NCBI GenBank assembly: GCA_900552945.1 | Contig: USBI01000016.1 | Location: 1 to 31,392, forward strand | Length of the DNA stretch: 31,392 nt | Reading direction: 5' to 3' | Source of the DNA: an uncultured Oscillospiraceae bacterium | Lineage (GTDB): Bacteria > Bacillota > Clostridia > Oscillospirales > Ruminococcaceae | Shown here: positions 1-6,931 of the stretch, one piece after another | Position numbering within the stretch: position 1 is the stretch's first letter | How the letters are laid out: each line of letters opens with the position of its first letter | Notes under the pieces: generated by a model | The model's input: the letters and a program-made list of their open reading frames with translations, nothing else | The model's database searches: none | Told to the model about the DNA's origin: nothing | Position numbers and translations under genes: made by a program

Positions 1-1
1 T

Positions 2-34
2 TCGTCGGCAGCGTCAGATGTGTATAAGAGACAG
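2..34 (+). other. Illumina Nextera adapter (non-genomic)
   Basis: These 33 bases match the Nextera Read 1 transposase adapter as I know it, ending in the mosaic-end stretch AGATGTGTATAAGAGACAG. They are a library artefact left on the contig end, not biology. Genomic sequence begins at about 35. A reading frame starting inside it gives the peptide MCIRDR, a familiar contamination signature. Confidence 0.97.
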
Positions 35-515
35 GATTGCTTCGTTCGATATAACCGTTTTCCACAAGGGGAACAAAAAGCGGACATGCTTTTCCGATGA
101 CAATGGTGTTGGGCCGGATTCCGCGCATGGCTTTTCCATACGCCCCGCTTTTAATGGAGGCCTGGGTGGCGATTACGCCGATATGCCCGGTGTGGGAAAC
201 GCTGCATGCTGCCTGAGCGGCAGGAAGCAGAATGTTGCAGTAAGGCACATCCAGGTGACTGGTTTGTTCCTTTGTCAGATTGGCGCTTACCGTTCCGCAG
301 GCCGCAATAATCATTTTGACATTTTTGGAAAGCAGAAACCGAATGTCCTGCATGGCGTATTTAATAATGGTCTGCCGGCTGCGGGTACCATAAGGGACAC
401 GGCCGGTGTCGCCGAAATATACAATATTTTCGCGGGGAAGCTGTTTGTGCAGTTCCTTGACAACGGTAATTCCGCCAAGGCCGGAGTCGAATACACCAAT
501 TGGGCGGTTATCCAA
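35..515 (-). CDS. murI: Glutamate racemase MurI, partial (C-terminal part missing)
   Basis: MurI interconverts L- and D-glutamate, supplying D-Glu for peptidoglycan precursors in the cytoplasm. The visible 160 codons show the N-terminal FDSGLGG motif, the YFGDTGRVPYG motif and the catalytic-Cys region as AACGTVSAN, followed by ACPLFVPLVENG. The usual motif around the first catalytic Cys is ACNT; here it is ACGT, with the Cys kept. The chosen start is TTG at 515, preceded by AAGGAAGAGAAG. It overlaps the ddl stop by 8 nt, so the two are probably translationally coupled. Families of about 265 residues are normal, so roughly 100 residues, including the second catalytic Cys, lie beyond the contig edge. 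The truncation is caused by the assembly end at the adapter, not by mutation. Confidence 0.9.
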
Positions 516-1584
516 TCTTCTCTTCCTTCCTTTCGAACGCGAGAGCGATGAGGCGGTCAATCAGTTCGCTGTAAGAAACGCCTTCTGCTTCCCACATTTT
601 GGAATACATGCTGATGTTTGTAAAGCCCGGCAGGGTGTTGATCTCGTTTAAAATAACCGATCCGTCTTCTTTCACAAAGAAGTCAACACGGGAAAGTCCG
701 CTGCAACCCAGCGCACGGTAGGCTTTGATCGCCGTCGCGCGAACCAGGTCGGTCTCCATAGGGCTGATTTTTGCGGGGATATCGAGCCGGGTGGTGCCGG
801 ACACATACTTGGCGTCAAAATCGTAAAACTCGCTTAACGGAGTGATCTGCCCGGGGACGGAGGCCTTCGGCTCGCGGTTGCCGAGCACAGCGCACTCCAC
901 CTCGGCGCCGATGATGGTCTCTTCAACGATCGCTTTGCTGTCCACCGTCAATGCGAGATCCAGCGCGGCGGCGAGTTCGTCGCGGTCATGCGCTTTGCTG
1001 ATGCCCACGGAGGACCCTGCGTTTGCCGGTTTGACAAACATGGGGTAGCCAAGCGCCTGTTCATATTCTGAAACAAAATCGTCCAGATTCGGCCGTTGGT
1101 CGGCTGTCACGATCCGCCACTTCGCGGTGCGGACACCAGCTGCGTCCAGGATCGTATGAGTGAACTGTTTATCCATGCAGTTGGCGGAAGCAATGGTAGA
1201 GCAGCCAACGTAAGGAATGCCGCTGAGTTCAAACAGCCCCTGAATGGTGCCGTCTTCTCCGTTCTGCCCATGCAGGACAGGGAAAACGCAGTCAATCGGA
1301 ACCGTTTCTGTTTTTCCGTTTTCAATTTTCAGGATACCGTGATGCGAACGGTCCGGGCTGAGAACAGCGGTTGGCAAAGACGCGTCCCTTTCCCAGGACT
1401 GATCGGTGATGTCCCGCTCGCCGTCGCCAAGATAAAGCCAGCGGCCGTCTTTGGTGATCCCAACACAGACGACATTGTACTTTTCTCTGGATATATTGTT
1501 TAAAACCGAAGTGGCAGATAACAGGGAAATATCATGCTCGCTGGATACACCGCCGAATAATACAGCCACGGTTGTTTTTGACAT
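508..1584 (-). CDS. ddl: D-alanine--D-alanine ligase
   Basis: Ddl joins two D-Ala using ATP, giving the dipeptide that MurF adds to the peptidoglycan stem. The 358-residue product has the N-terminal FGGVSSEHDIS motif (about residues 10-20), HGQNGEDGTIQG (about 105), the ATP-grasp segment FVKPANAGSSVGI (about 185) and the metal-binding NEINTLPGFT (about 315). The omega-loop DAKY keeps its Tyr; from family knowledge this favours D-Ala-D-Ala over D-Ala-D-Lac, so no vancomycin-type change is evident. The ATG at 1584 was chosen because GGAGG lies just upstream and the protein then starts at the family position; a longer frame upstream lacks a ribosome binding site. murI follows with an 8-nt overlap, making a small cell-wall precursor operon. 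Confidence 0.95.
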   Translation of the reverse strand: MSKTTVAVLFGGVSSEHDISLLSATSVLNNISREKYNVVCVGITKDGRWLYLGDGERDITDQSWERDASLPTAVLSPDRSHHGILKIENGKTETVPIDCVFPVLHGQNGEDGTIQGLFELSGIPYVGCSTIASANCMDKQFTHTILDAAGVRTAKWRIVTADQRPNLDDFVSEYEQALGYPMFVKPANAGSSVGISKAHDRDELAAALDLALTVDSKAIVEETIIGAEVECAVLGNREPKASVPGQITPLSEFYDFDAKYVSGTTRLDIPAKISPMETDLVRATAIKAYRALGCSGLSRVDFFVKEDGSVILNEINTLPGFTNISMYSKMWEAEGVSYSELIDRLIALAFERKEEKIG

Positions 1585-1636
1585 GACAAAGCCTCCAAAC
1601 AAAAATGATTCATTCTCACACACATATACATGATTT

Positions 1637-1665
1637 ATCATACCATATTTTAAATGGTTGTGCAA
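1637..1665 (-). promoter_or_regulatory. Sigma-A promoter for ddl-murI
   Basis: On the minus strand, TTGCAC (1665-1660) and TATGAT (1642-1637) are separated by exactly 17 bp, about 50 bp upstream of the ddl start. This was read by eye and not tested. Confidence 0.7.
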
Positions 1666-1691
1666 ACCCGATTTTGCGGTTTGTAAACACG

Positions 1692-1721
1692 GGAAAAGAT
1701 GTGCTAGGAAAAGATGTGCTA
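1692..1721 (+). repeat. Perfect 15-bp tandem duplication
   Basis: GGAAAAGATGTGCTA occurs twice head to tail (1692-1706 and 1707-1721) in the intergenic region between the divergent ddl and rpmG promoters. The second copy runs straight into TATAATTATATAG, which resembles a -10 on either strand. No convincing -35 is present at 17 bp for it. Confidence 0.85.
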
Positions 1722-1788
1722 TAATTATATAGTATAAAACAAAGAAAAAGAACCATTTAGAATTACTGCGCTTTCCCGCAAAAAACAC

Positions 1789-1817
1789 TTGACGGGGAGG
1801 ATGTTTTATGCTATCAT
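1789..1817 (+). promoter_or_regulatory. Sigma-A promoter for rpmG-secE-nusG-rplK-rplA
   Basis: TTGACG (1789-1794), a 17-bp spacer and TATCAT (1812-1817) form a near-consensus promoter. The leader that follows (about 1825-1909) contains CCTCTAAAAGGG and, 23 nt later, CCCTTTTACGAGG, able to pair with one bulged base, so the leader may fold into a hairpin ahead of rpmG. Confidence 0.75.
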
Positions 1818-1909
1818 TATTATTACCTCTAAAAGGGTTTATTTTTTTGCGGTTTTTCGCGCCCTTTTACGAGGGAGGCTAACAAAAACCGTTATCGGGA
1901 GGTGCCGAA

Positions 1910-2059
1910 ATGAGAGTAAAAATTACATTGGCTTGTTCTGAGTGCAAACAGAGAAACTACAACACCATGAAGAACAAGAAAAACGATCCGGACAGACTTG
2001 AAATGAACAAGTACTGCCGTTTCTGCCGCAAACACACACTTCACAAAGAAACCAAGTAA
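1910..2059 (+). CDS. rpmG: 50S ribosomal protein L33
   Basis: This 49-residue protein begins [17 protein letters not shown] and contains two Cys pairs (CSEC and CRFC), the zinc-binding form of L33. It sits in the large ribosomal subunit near the E site. The start ATG follows GGGAGGTG at the correct distance. It directly precedes secE (19 nt gap), the common rpmG-secE-nusG order in Firmicutes. Confidence 0.95.
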   Translation: MRVKITLACSECKQRNYNTMKNKKNDPDRLEMNKYCRFCRKHTLHKETK

Positions 2060-2078
2060 AACGGGAAGGGTGAAACGA

Positions 2079-2336
2079 ATGGCCAAAAAAGATGTTGCTG
2101 AAAAGGCTGCGGCAAAAACGAAAAAGCCGGAAAAGAAAAACGGCTTTTTCAAACGGATGACCCGTTTCTTCAAGGACCTGAAAGGCGAGTTCAAGAAGAT
2201 CGTTTGGCCAAGCAAAAAACAGGTGGTCAACAATACGCTTGTTGTACTTGCGGTAGTAATCGTATTGGGCGTGTTTGTGGCTGCGCTGGACACTGTTTTG
2301 AGTCTGATCGTTCATTTCGTCCTGCAGCAGGCATAA
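2079..2336 (+). CDS. secE: Preprotein translocase subunit SecE
   Basis: SecE is the small clamp subunit of the SecYEG channel. The 85-residue product has a Lys-rich cytoplasmic N-terminus, the conserved amphipathic stretch FFKDLKGEFKKIVWPSKKQ (about residues 29-47) and a single transmembrane helix (VVNNTLVVLAVVIVLGVFVAAL). ATG at 2079 was preferred to the in-frame GTG at 2070 because GGGAAGGG ends at 2070, giving normal spacing to the ATG. It is 36 nt upstream of nusG. Confidence 0.95.
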   Translation: MAKKDVAEKAAAKTKKPEKKNGFFKRMTRFFKDLKGEFKKIVWPSKKQVVNNTLVVLAVVIVLGVFVAALDTVLSLIVHFVLQQA

Positions 2337-2372
2337 CCATTCCGTCTGCCGTCGGGTCTGTGGAGGTGCGCT

Positions 2373-2897
2373 ATGTCGGAAACTGCGAGATGGTATGTTG
2401 TGCACACCTATTCCGGTTATGAGAACAAGGTTGCGCAGAACATTGAAAAAGTTGTTGAAAACCATCAGCTTCATGATTTGATCCATGAAGTACGGGTCCC
2501 GACCGAGACCGTTGTTGAGGTCAAGGACAACAAAAAGCGCGAGGTTGAGCGCAAGATCTTTCCGGGCTATGTGCTTGTAAAGATGATTTTAACCGATGAT
2601 TCCTGGTATGTCGTTCGGAACATCCGCGGTGTAACAGGTTTCGTGGGTCCGGCTTCCAAGCCCATTCCGCTTACGGAAAAAGAGGTTGAGGCGCTTGGTG
2701 TGGAGACACATCAGGTCAATGTCGACTATGCCGTTGGCGACAATGTGAAGATTGTTTCCGGACCGTTGGAAGGCTTTATTGGTCTTGTAGACGAGCTTGA
2801 TCCTGACCAGAATAAGGTCAAGCTGACCGTTTCCATGTTTGGGCGTGAAACGCCGGTTGAACTGGAACTGGAACAGGTCGTTGCCGTCAAGGATTAA
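2373..2897 (+). CDS. nusG: Transcription termination/antitermination factor NusG
   Basis: NusG binds RNA polymerase and modulates pausing, Rho-dependent termination and transcription-translation coupling. The 174-residue protein has the NGN domain from about residue 5 (ARWYVVHTYSGYENKVAQNI) through the KIFPGYVLVKM core and the VRNIRGVTGFVG segment, then a KOW domain from about 122 (VGDNVKIVSGPLEGFIGLV). Length and order are standard. It lies between secE and rplK, as in most bacteria. Confidence 0.96.
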   Translation: MSETARWYVVHTYSGYENKVAQNIEKVVENHQLHDLIHEVRVPTETVVEVKDNKKREVERKIFPGYVLVKMILTDDSWYVVRNIRGVTGFVGPASKPIPLTEKEVEALGVETHQVNVDYAVGDNVKIVSGPLEGFIGLVDELDPDQNKVKLTVSMFGRETPVELELEQVVAVKD

Positions 2898-2905
2898 AGG
2901 CTTCC

Positions 2906-2921
2906 GCCGGGGGTACCCGGC
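2906..2921 (+). other. GC-rich hairpin after nusG
   Basis: GCCGGG-GGTA-CCCGGC forms a six-pair stem with a four-base loop 8 nt after the nusG stop. No T-tract follows, so it is not an intrinsic terminator; it could be an mRNA processing or 3' stability element. Function is unknown. Confidence 0.5.
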
Positions 2922-2946
2922 ATTCAGCATGGGACGGTTCCTGTGC

Positions 2947-2986
2947 TGGTGGGAGGAACAGTAAGAGGCTGTTCCGCCATGAACCA
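2947..2986 (+). promoter_or_regulatory. Candidate L1-binding mRNA hairpin upstream of rplK
   Basis: The element reads TGGT-GGGA, then a stem GGAACAG/CTGTTCC around a 7-nt loop, then GCCATGA-ACCA. TGGT pairs with ACCA outside an asymmetric internal loop. The 5' strand TGGTGGGAGG resembles the L1-binding helix 76-77 region of 23S rRNA. L1 is known to repress its operon by binding such a mimic. A second element of the same design follows rplK, which supports it by covariation. Confidence 0.65.
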
Positions 2987-3009
2987 CATAATTTTGGAGG
3001 TGCAAAAAA

Positions 3010-3435
3010 ATGGCTCAGAAGGTAACAGGCTATATTAAGCTTCAGATCCCTGCAGGTAAGGCAACTCCTGCACCGCCGGTTGGTCCTGCTTTAGGTCAGC
3101 ACGGCGTAAACATCGTGTCATTTACAAAGGAATTCAACGAGCGTACGAAAAACGACGTCGGTCTTATCATCCCGGTCGTCATCACTGTTTACGCAGACCG
3201 CTCCTTTACCTTTGTAACCAAGACTCCGCCGGCTTCTGTTCTGATCAAGAAAGCTTGCGGCATTGAAAGCGGCTCTGGTGTGCCGAACAAAACAAAGGTT
3301 GCAAAAATTACCAAGGAGCAGGTTAAGAAGATCGCTGAAACCAAAATGCCGGATCTCAACGCGGCGAACATTGACACCGCAATGAGCATGATTGCTGGAA
3401 CCGCTCGTTCCATGGGCATTGAAGTTGTCGATTAA
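3010..3435 (+). CDS. rplK: 50S ribosomal protein L11
   Basis: L11 forms part of the GTPase-associated centre with 23S rRNA and L10-L12. The 141-residue protein opens [35 protein letters not shown], the canonical N-terminus with the Pro-rich linker, and ends with the RNA-binding domain ([12 protein letters not shown]). The start follows TTGGAGGTG. It is flanked on both sides by matching hairpins that look like L1 binding sites. Confidence 0.97.
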   Translation: MAQKVTGYIKLQIPAGKATPAPPVGPALGQHGVNIVSFTKEFNERTKNDVGLIIPVVITVYADRSFTFVTKTPPASVLIKKACGIESGSGVPNKTKVAKITKEQVKKIAETKMPDLNAANIDTAMSMIAGTARSMGIEVVD

Positions 3436-3442
3436 CTGCCCG

Positions 3443-3472
3443 CTGGTGGGAGGAAATTTCCGTTATTAACCA
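3443..3472 (+). promoter_or_regulatory. Candidate L1-binding mRNA hairpin upstream of rplA
   Basis: TGGT-GGGA-GGAAATTTCC-GTTATTA-ACCA repeats the architecture seen upstream of rplK: the same outer TGGT/ACCA pairs and GGGA internal loop, but a different apical stem. It lies 25 nt before the rplA start, where binding of L1 could block ribosome entry. Read by eye; binding is inferred. Confidence 0.65.
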
Positions 3473-3496
3473 CTCATGAGGGAGGATATGATAAGT

Positions 3497-4192
3497 ATGA
3501 AACATGGTAAGAAATATAATGAAAGCACCAAGCTTGTCGACCGTACCAAACTGTACGATCCGACCGAAGCGATGGATTTGACCATCAAAACCGCGAAAGC
3601 GAAATTTGATGAAACCGTAGAGGCTCACATCCGTTTGGGTGTTGACTCCCGTCACGCTGACCAGCAGGTCCGCGGCGCGGTTGTTCTGCCGAATGGTACC
3701 GGTAAAAGCGTACGCGTTTGCGTATTTGCGAAAGGCGACAATGCGAAGGCTGCTGAAGAAGCAGGTGCAGAGTTTGTCGGCGCAGAAGACCTGGTTGCTA
3801 AGATTCAGGGCGAAGGCTGGATGGACTTTGACGTTGTCATTGCTACCCCGGACATGATGGGTCTTGTTGGCCGTCTGGGCCGTGTGCTTGGTCCTCGTGG
3901 CTTGATGCCGAACCCGAAAGCCGGCACAGTTACTCCGGATGTTGCTCGTGCAGTTACCGAAGCGAAAGCTGGTAAAATTGAGTACCGTCTGGACAAAACC
4001 AACATCATCCACTGCCCGATTGGCAAAGCTTCTTTCGGCGTGGAGAAACTGGAAGAGAACTTTAACACTCTGATGAACGCGATTGTTGCAGCGAAACCGG
4101 CTGCTGCAAAAGGCCAGTACATCCGTTCCTGCGTAGTTACTTCTACTATGGGCCCGGGCGTTAAAGTCAACGCAACAAAATTCGGCAACTAA
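3497..4192 (+). CDS. rplA: 50S ribosomal protein L1
   Basis: L1 forms the mobile stalk that moves E-site tRNA and is usually a translational repressor of the L11 operon. The 231-residue product starts [10 protein letters not shown], as family members do, and contains the conserved [25 protein letters not shown] region (about residues 115-140). ATG at 3497 is preferred over in-frame ATGs at 3476 and 3488 because GAGGGAGGA (3478-3486) overlaps or sits too close to those. The hairpin at 3443-3472 immediately upstream fits feedback control by the product. Confidence 0.96.
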   Translation: MKHGKKYNESTKLVDRTKLYDPTEAMDLTIKTAKAKFDETVEAHIRLGVDSRHADQQVRGAVVLPNGTGKSVRVCVFAKGDNAKAAEEAGAEFVGAEDLVAKIQGEGWMDFDVVIATPDMMGLVGRLGRVLGPRGLMPNPKAGTVTPDVARAVTEAKAGKIEYRLDKTNIIHCPIGKASFGVEKLEENFNTLMNAIVAAKPAAAKGQYIRSCVVTSTMGPGVKVNATKFGN

Positions 4193-4198
4193 TTTTTG

Positions 4199-4227
4199 TT
4201 GACATCAATTTGTTGTTGTGATATAAT
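4199..4227 (+). promoter_or_regulatory. Consensus sigma-A promoter for rplJ-rplL
   Basis: TTGACA (4199-4204), a 17-bp spacer and TATAAT (4222-4227) are a perfect consensus promoter beginning just after the rplA stop. It makes rplJL an independent transcription unit. Confidence 0.9.
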
Positions 4228-4234
4228 TTAAAAG

Positions 4235-4373
4235 CTGTTTATTCTAAGACAGCAGGTGCTTTATGCGTAAAAGGCGTTCGCCGTCCTGCCGAGAAGAAAC
4301 GCGCTTTCCAGCATTGGAAGTATTCTTGTGCTTGTTTGCCCTTTCTTCACGGTGAGTGGAGAAAGGGCTTTTT
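4235..4373 (+). promoter_or_regulatory. Ribosomal protein L10 leader with attenuator
   Basis: The 5' leader of rplJ contains the segments GACAGCAGGTGC, GTAAAAGGCG and GTCCTGCCGAG that I recognise from the Firmicute L10 leader, which binds the L10-L12 complex for autoregulation. It ends with GCCCTTTCT (4338-4346) pairing AGAAAGGGC (4360-4368) followed by five Ts, an intrinsic attenuator ahead of the rplJ ribosome binding site. Confidence 0.85.
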
Positions 4374-4411
4374 GCATAGACCGAACATGTGTTACCAGGA
4401 GGTGAATTGTT

Positions 4412-4909
4412 TTGCCTAGCGAAAAAATTCTTGAGAGCAAAAAAGCTTTGGTCGTTGAGTTGACTGAAAAGCTGAAAAACGCTCCGGCTGGTGTTGTGGT
4501 CGATTACAAAGGAATTGACGTTGCGACCGATACCAAACTGAGAAAAGAGCTGCGTGAAGCAGGTGTTGATTACTTTGTTGTAAAAAATACCATGCTGCGT
4601 TTTGCGACCAAAGAAGTTGGTTATGACTTCGACGAAGTCCTCAACGGTACTACCGCGATTGCGCTCAGCAATGAGGACCCGATGGCCGCTGCAAGAATCC
4701 TCGTAAAATACAACGAGGAACTCAAAGGCGCTACTTTGAACGTAAAAGCTGGTTTTATGGATGGCGAAGCGATCGATGTCGCTACCGTTACCGCGATTGC
4801 GAAAATCCCGTCCAAAGAAGTGCTTGTTTCCCATATGCTCAGCAGCCTGAATGCGCCGATTGCGAACCTCGCAGTTGTGCTTGATCAGATTGCGAAAAAA
4901 TCCGCATAA
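4412..4909 (+). CDS. rplJ: 50S ribosomal protein L10
   Basis: L10 anchors L7/L12 dimers to the ribosomal stalk. The 165-residue product begins MPSEKILESKKALVVELTEKL, has the GVVVDYKGIDVATDTKLRKELREAGVDYFVVKNTM core and ends in the helical L12-binding tail. The start codon is TTG at 4412, set by AGGAGGTGA at 4397-4404; no better ATG exists. It is co-transcribed with rplL (45 nt gap) from its own promoter and L10 leader. Confidence 0.95.
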   Translation: MPSEKILESKKALVVELTEKLKNAPAGVVVDYKGIDVATDTKLRKELREAGVDYFVVKNTMLRFATKEVGYDFDEVLNGTTAIALSNEDPMAAARILVKYNEELKGATLNVKAGFMDGEAIDVATVTAIAKIPSKEVLVSHMLSSLNAPIANLAVVLDQIAKKSA

Positions 4910-4954
4910 TCCGGAATCTTTGAAAAATTACATTTTTATGGAGGTAAAATTATT

Positions 4955-5326
4955 ATGGCTTCTGAAAAGATTTTAGCTATGATTGAAGAAGTAAAAGCTC
5001 TTACCGTATTAGAGCTCAACGAGCTTGTAAAAGCTCTGGAAGAAGAATTTGGCGTTTCCGCTGCTGCTGTTGCAGTTGCTGCTGCTCCGGCTGCTGGTGC
5101 TGCTGCTGAAGAGAAGAGCGAGTTTGACGTTATTCTCGTTGACGCTGGCGCAAGCAAAATGGGCGTTATCAAAGCTGTTAAAGAGATCACCGGTCTTGGC
5201 CTGAAAGAGGCAAAAGAGCTGGTTGACAACGCTCCGAAGCCGATCAAAGAGGGCGCTTCCAAAGCTGACGCTGAAGAGATTCAGAAGAAACTCGAAGACG
5301 CTGGCGCGAAAGTCGAACTCAAATAA
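4955..5326 (+). CDS. rplL: 50S ribosomal protein L7/L12
   Basis: This acidic 123-residue stalk protein recruits translational GTPases. It has the N-terminal dimerisation helices ([20 protein letters not shown]), an Ala-rich hinge ([16 protein letters not shown]) and the C-terminal domain with [25 protein letters not shown] precedes the ATG. It is followed by a strong terminator rather than by rpoB, so the usual rplL-rpoBC linkage is broken in this genome or this assembly. Confidence 0.96.
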   Translation: MASEKILAMIEEVKALTVLELNELVKALEEEFGVSAAAVAVAAAPAAGAAAEEKSEFDVILVDAGASKMGVIKAVKEITGLGLKEAKELVDNAPKPIKEGASKADAEEIQKKLEDAGAKVELK

Positions 5327-5340
5327 GTTTGCTTTTCAAA

Positions 5341-5372
5341 AAGGCTGTGGAATTTATTCCACAGCCTTTTTT
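5341..5372 (+). terminator. Intrinsic terminator after rplL
   Basis: AAGGCTGTGGAAT (5341-5353) pairs perfectly with ATTCCACAGCCTT (5356-5368) and is followed by a run of Ts. It ends the rplJL transcript. Confidence 0.92.
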
Positions 5373-5454
5373 GCGCTTTGAACCGTGTTGTTAAAAATGA
5401 ATTTCTATTTCAGTTAAAATACGTCAACGCATCAGCCAAAGATTTTAGCCGGTA

Positions 5455-5492
5455 AAAAATGAAGGCCCATTATAGATGGGCCTTTATTTTTT
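5455..5492. terminator. Bidirectional terminator
   Basis: AAGGCCCAT (5462-5470) and ATGGGCCTT (5476-5484) form a nine-pair stem with an A-run on the left and TTATTTTTT on the right. It serves the minus-strand gene that ends here, whose stop codon lies inside the hairpin, and backs up rplL termination. Confidence 0.85.
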
Positions 5493-6342
5493 CATCGTTA
5501 TTCGGTAAATTTTTTTCGTTTCCGGTTTCGTTGTTTTCCTCAGGATTTAAAGTTTCTGTTTCCTCAGGAGAAAGATGTAACTGTTCAACCGAGATGCCGC
5601 TTATAAGGCTTTTATCGTTACTGTTGTTAGGGGGCTGCTCCAATTCATCAGGCGAGAGTGTAATTGGTTCAATGGGAACGTCTCCGGAGATGAGTAGCCC
5701 GGCCGACGGGATTTGCCCTTCTTCATCCACCAACATGACTAAATCGTCACCTTTTGTTTCCCACGCGGCCAGAATCTGTTTTTTGGTGCGATGGGTAAGG
5801 ATGAGGTAACTAATTAGGCAAAGGAAAAAGACAGCCAGGCATCCGACAAATAAAATAAGGGAAAGGGAGAAGCTTCCTTCTGAATTGCGGAAAAAGGAAA
5901 GAATGGTTCCAAGCAGCTGGGAAGAGAAAATACATTTTCCGACAACATCGTCCCGGTTGACGGTTAAAATTTCAGAATCCCCCAGAGTTTCAACGGTAAT
6001 GCTTAATGGGGAATTCTCGTCAAATTCAGAGAACAACCGGGTCACGGGATAGTACTGTCCGTCGGTTCCCAGCTCCATGCAAACGACCAGATCGCCGGCA
6101 GTTAGCTGTTCGTGCGCAACACGTTGCACTACAACTGCCGCTCCGGGCGGAAAAGCACCCGAAAAGCCGCTTTCGTCAGCTAAAAAAACAGAATACCCTA
6201 ACGTTTGAAGGCTTTTTCCGTTTTGAGAATTAGCAGTGCCGACCCATAGAAGCACCGAAAAAGCACATGCAGAAAGGGTAAGCAAAATAAGAACAGCTGC
6301 GAGAATCCCTGTAAAACATTGCTTCACTCGTTTGAACTTCAT
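5470..6342 (-). CDS. Signal peptidase I-like (SipW-type) membrane protein, probably inactive
   Basis: This 290-residue protein has an N-terminal membrane helix (about residues 10-33), an extracytoplasmic domain, a second helix (about 146-170, SFSLSLILFVGCLAVFFLCL) and an acidic, Asn/Glu/Pro-rich cytoplasmic tail. The middle keeps signal-peptidase landmarks: a PPGAAVVVQRV strand, LTAGDLVVC, and VVGKCIFSSQLLGTILSFF, like the end of the SipW catalytic domain. The expected Ser-Met nucleophile region reads SGFSGAFPPG, placing Gly at the Ser position, and the downstream position often occupied by catalytic His reads PVTRL. I infer a catalytically dead relative or scaffold. The tail has two related motifs, ITLSPDELE and LHLSPEETE. 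The start ATG follows GGAGGT. The gene is monocistronic, upstream of a shared terminator. Confidence 0.6.
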   Translation of the reverse strand: MKFKRVKQCFTGILAAVLILLTLSACAFSVLLWVGTANSQNGKSLQTLGYSVFLADESGFSGAFPPGAAVVVQRVAHEQLTAGDLVVCMELGTDGQYYPVTRLFSEFDENSPLSITVETLGDSEILTVNRDDVVGKCIFSSQLLGTILSFFRNSEGSFSLSLILFVGCLAVFFLCLISYLILTHRTKKQILAAWETKGDDLVMLVDEEGQIPSAGLLISGDVPIEPITLSPDELEQPPNNSNDKSLISGISVEQLHLSPEETETLNPEENNETGNEKNLPNNDEKIKAHL

Positions 6343-6402
6343 GCGTGGACCTCCGTAGCCGTGATTTTCTCCATTATACAGCAAATTTTGCGGAATGACA
6401 AC

Positions 6403-6927
6403 TTAATGCAGAAAAATCCGTACCGCTGCCGCGCTCATAATCATGCCGGCAAAGTCGGAAGCCAAGGCGCAGGGGACAGTATAACGGGTTCGGCTGATCT
6501 GCACCGCGCCGCAATACACAGCTACGGTATAAAAGGTTGTTTCGGTGGAACCTTGCAAAACACTGGCGATTTGACCGGTCAGGCTGTCAGGACCATAATC
6601 GTTTAAAACCTGTGAAAGAATGGCGAGTGAGCCGCTGCCGGAGATCGGCCGTATGATTGCGAGCGGCGTTAATTCGGCTGGAAATCCCACCAGTTGGCAA
6701 ACAGGGGAAAGAAGCTGAATGAGCAGGTCCATAGCGCCGGAGGCCTTGAGCATTCCCACTGCGGTGAGAATAGCGATGATCGCGGGCATGATTTGAAATG
6801 TCGTTACAGCGCCCTCTTTTGCCCCTTCCAGGAAGGCTTCGAATACATCAACTTTTTTAATCAATCCAAACACGAGAATGAACACCATAACAGCAGGAAT
6901 GGCGTAACTGCCGATTTGTGCAAGCAT
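6403..6927 (-). CDS. spmB: Spore maturation protein B
   Basis: SpmB is a nucleoside-recognition-domain membrane protein needed with SpmA for spore core dehydration. The 174-residue product is almost wholly hydrophobic and contains RPISGSGSLAILSQVLNDYGPDS and QGSTETTFYTVAVYCGAV, both highly conserved in the family. It begins 4 nt after the spmA stop, so the pair is one operon. Its presence indicates an endospore-former. Confidence 0.93.
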   Translation of the reverse strand: MLAQIGSYAIPAVMVFILVFGLIKKVDVFEAFLEGAKEGAVTTFQIMPAIIAILTAVGMLKASGAMDLLIQLLSPVCQLVGFPAELTPLAIIRPISGSGSLAILSQVLNDYGPDSLTGQIASVLQGSTETTFYTVAVYCGAVQISRTRYTVPCALASDFAGMIMSAAAVRIFLH

Positions 6928-6931
6928 GGTC

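Noticed and set aside
18..551. Plus-strand frame beginning MCIRDR
   Set aside because: It starts inside the sequencing adapter and runs antisense to murI.
508..1584. Ddl as a D-Ala-D-Lac ligase (glycopeptide resistance)
   Set aside because: The omega-loop Tyr in DAKY is retained and there are no van genes nearby, so ordinary D-Ala-D-Ala activity is the better reading.
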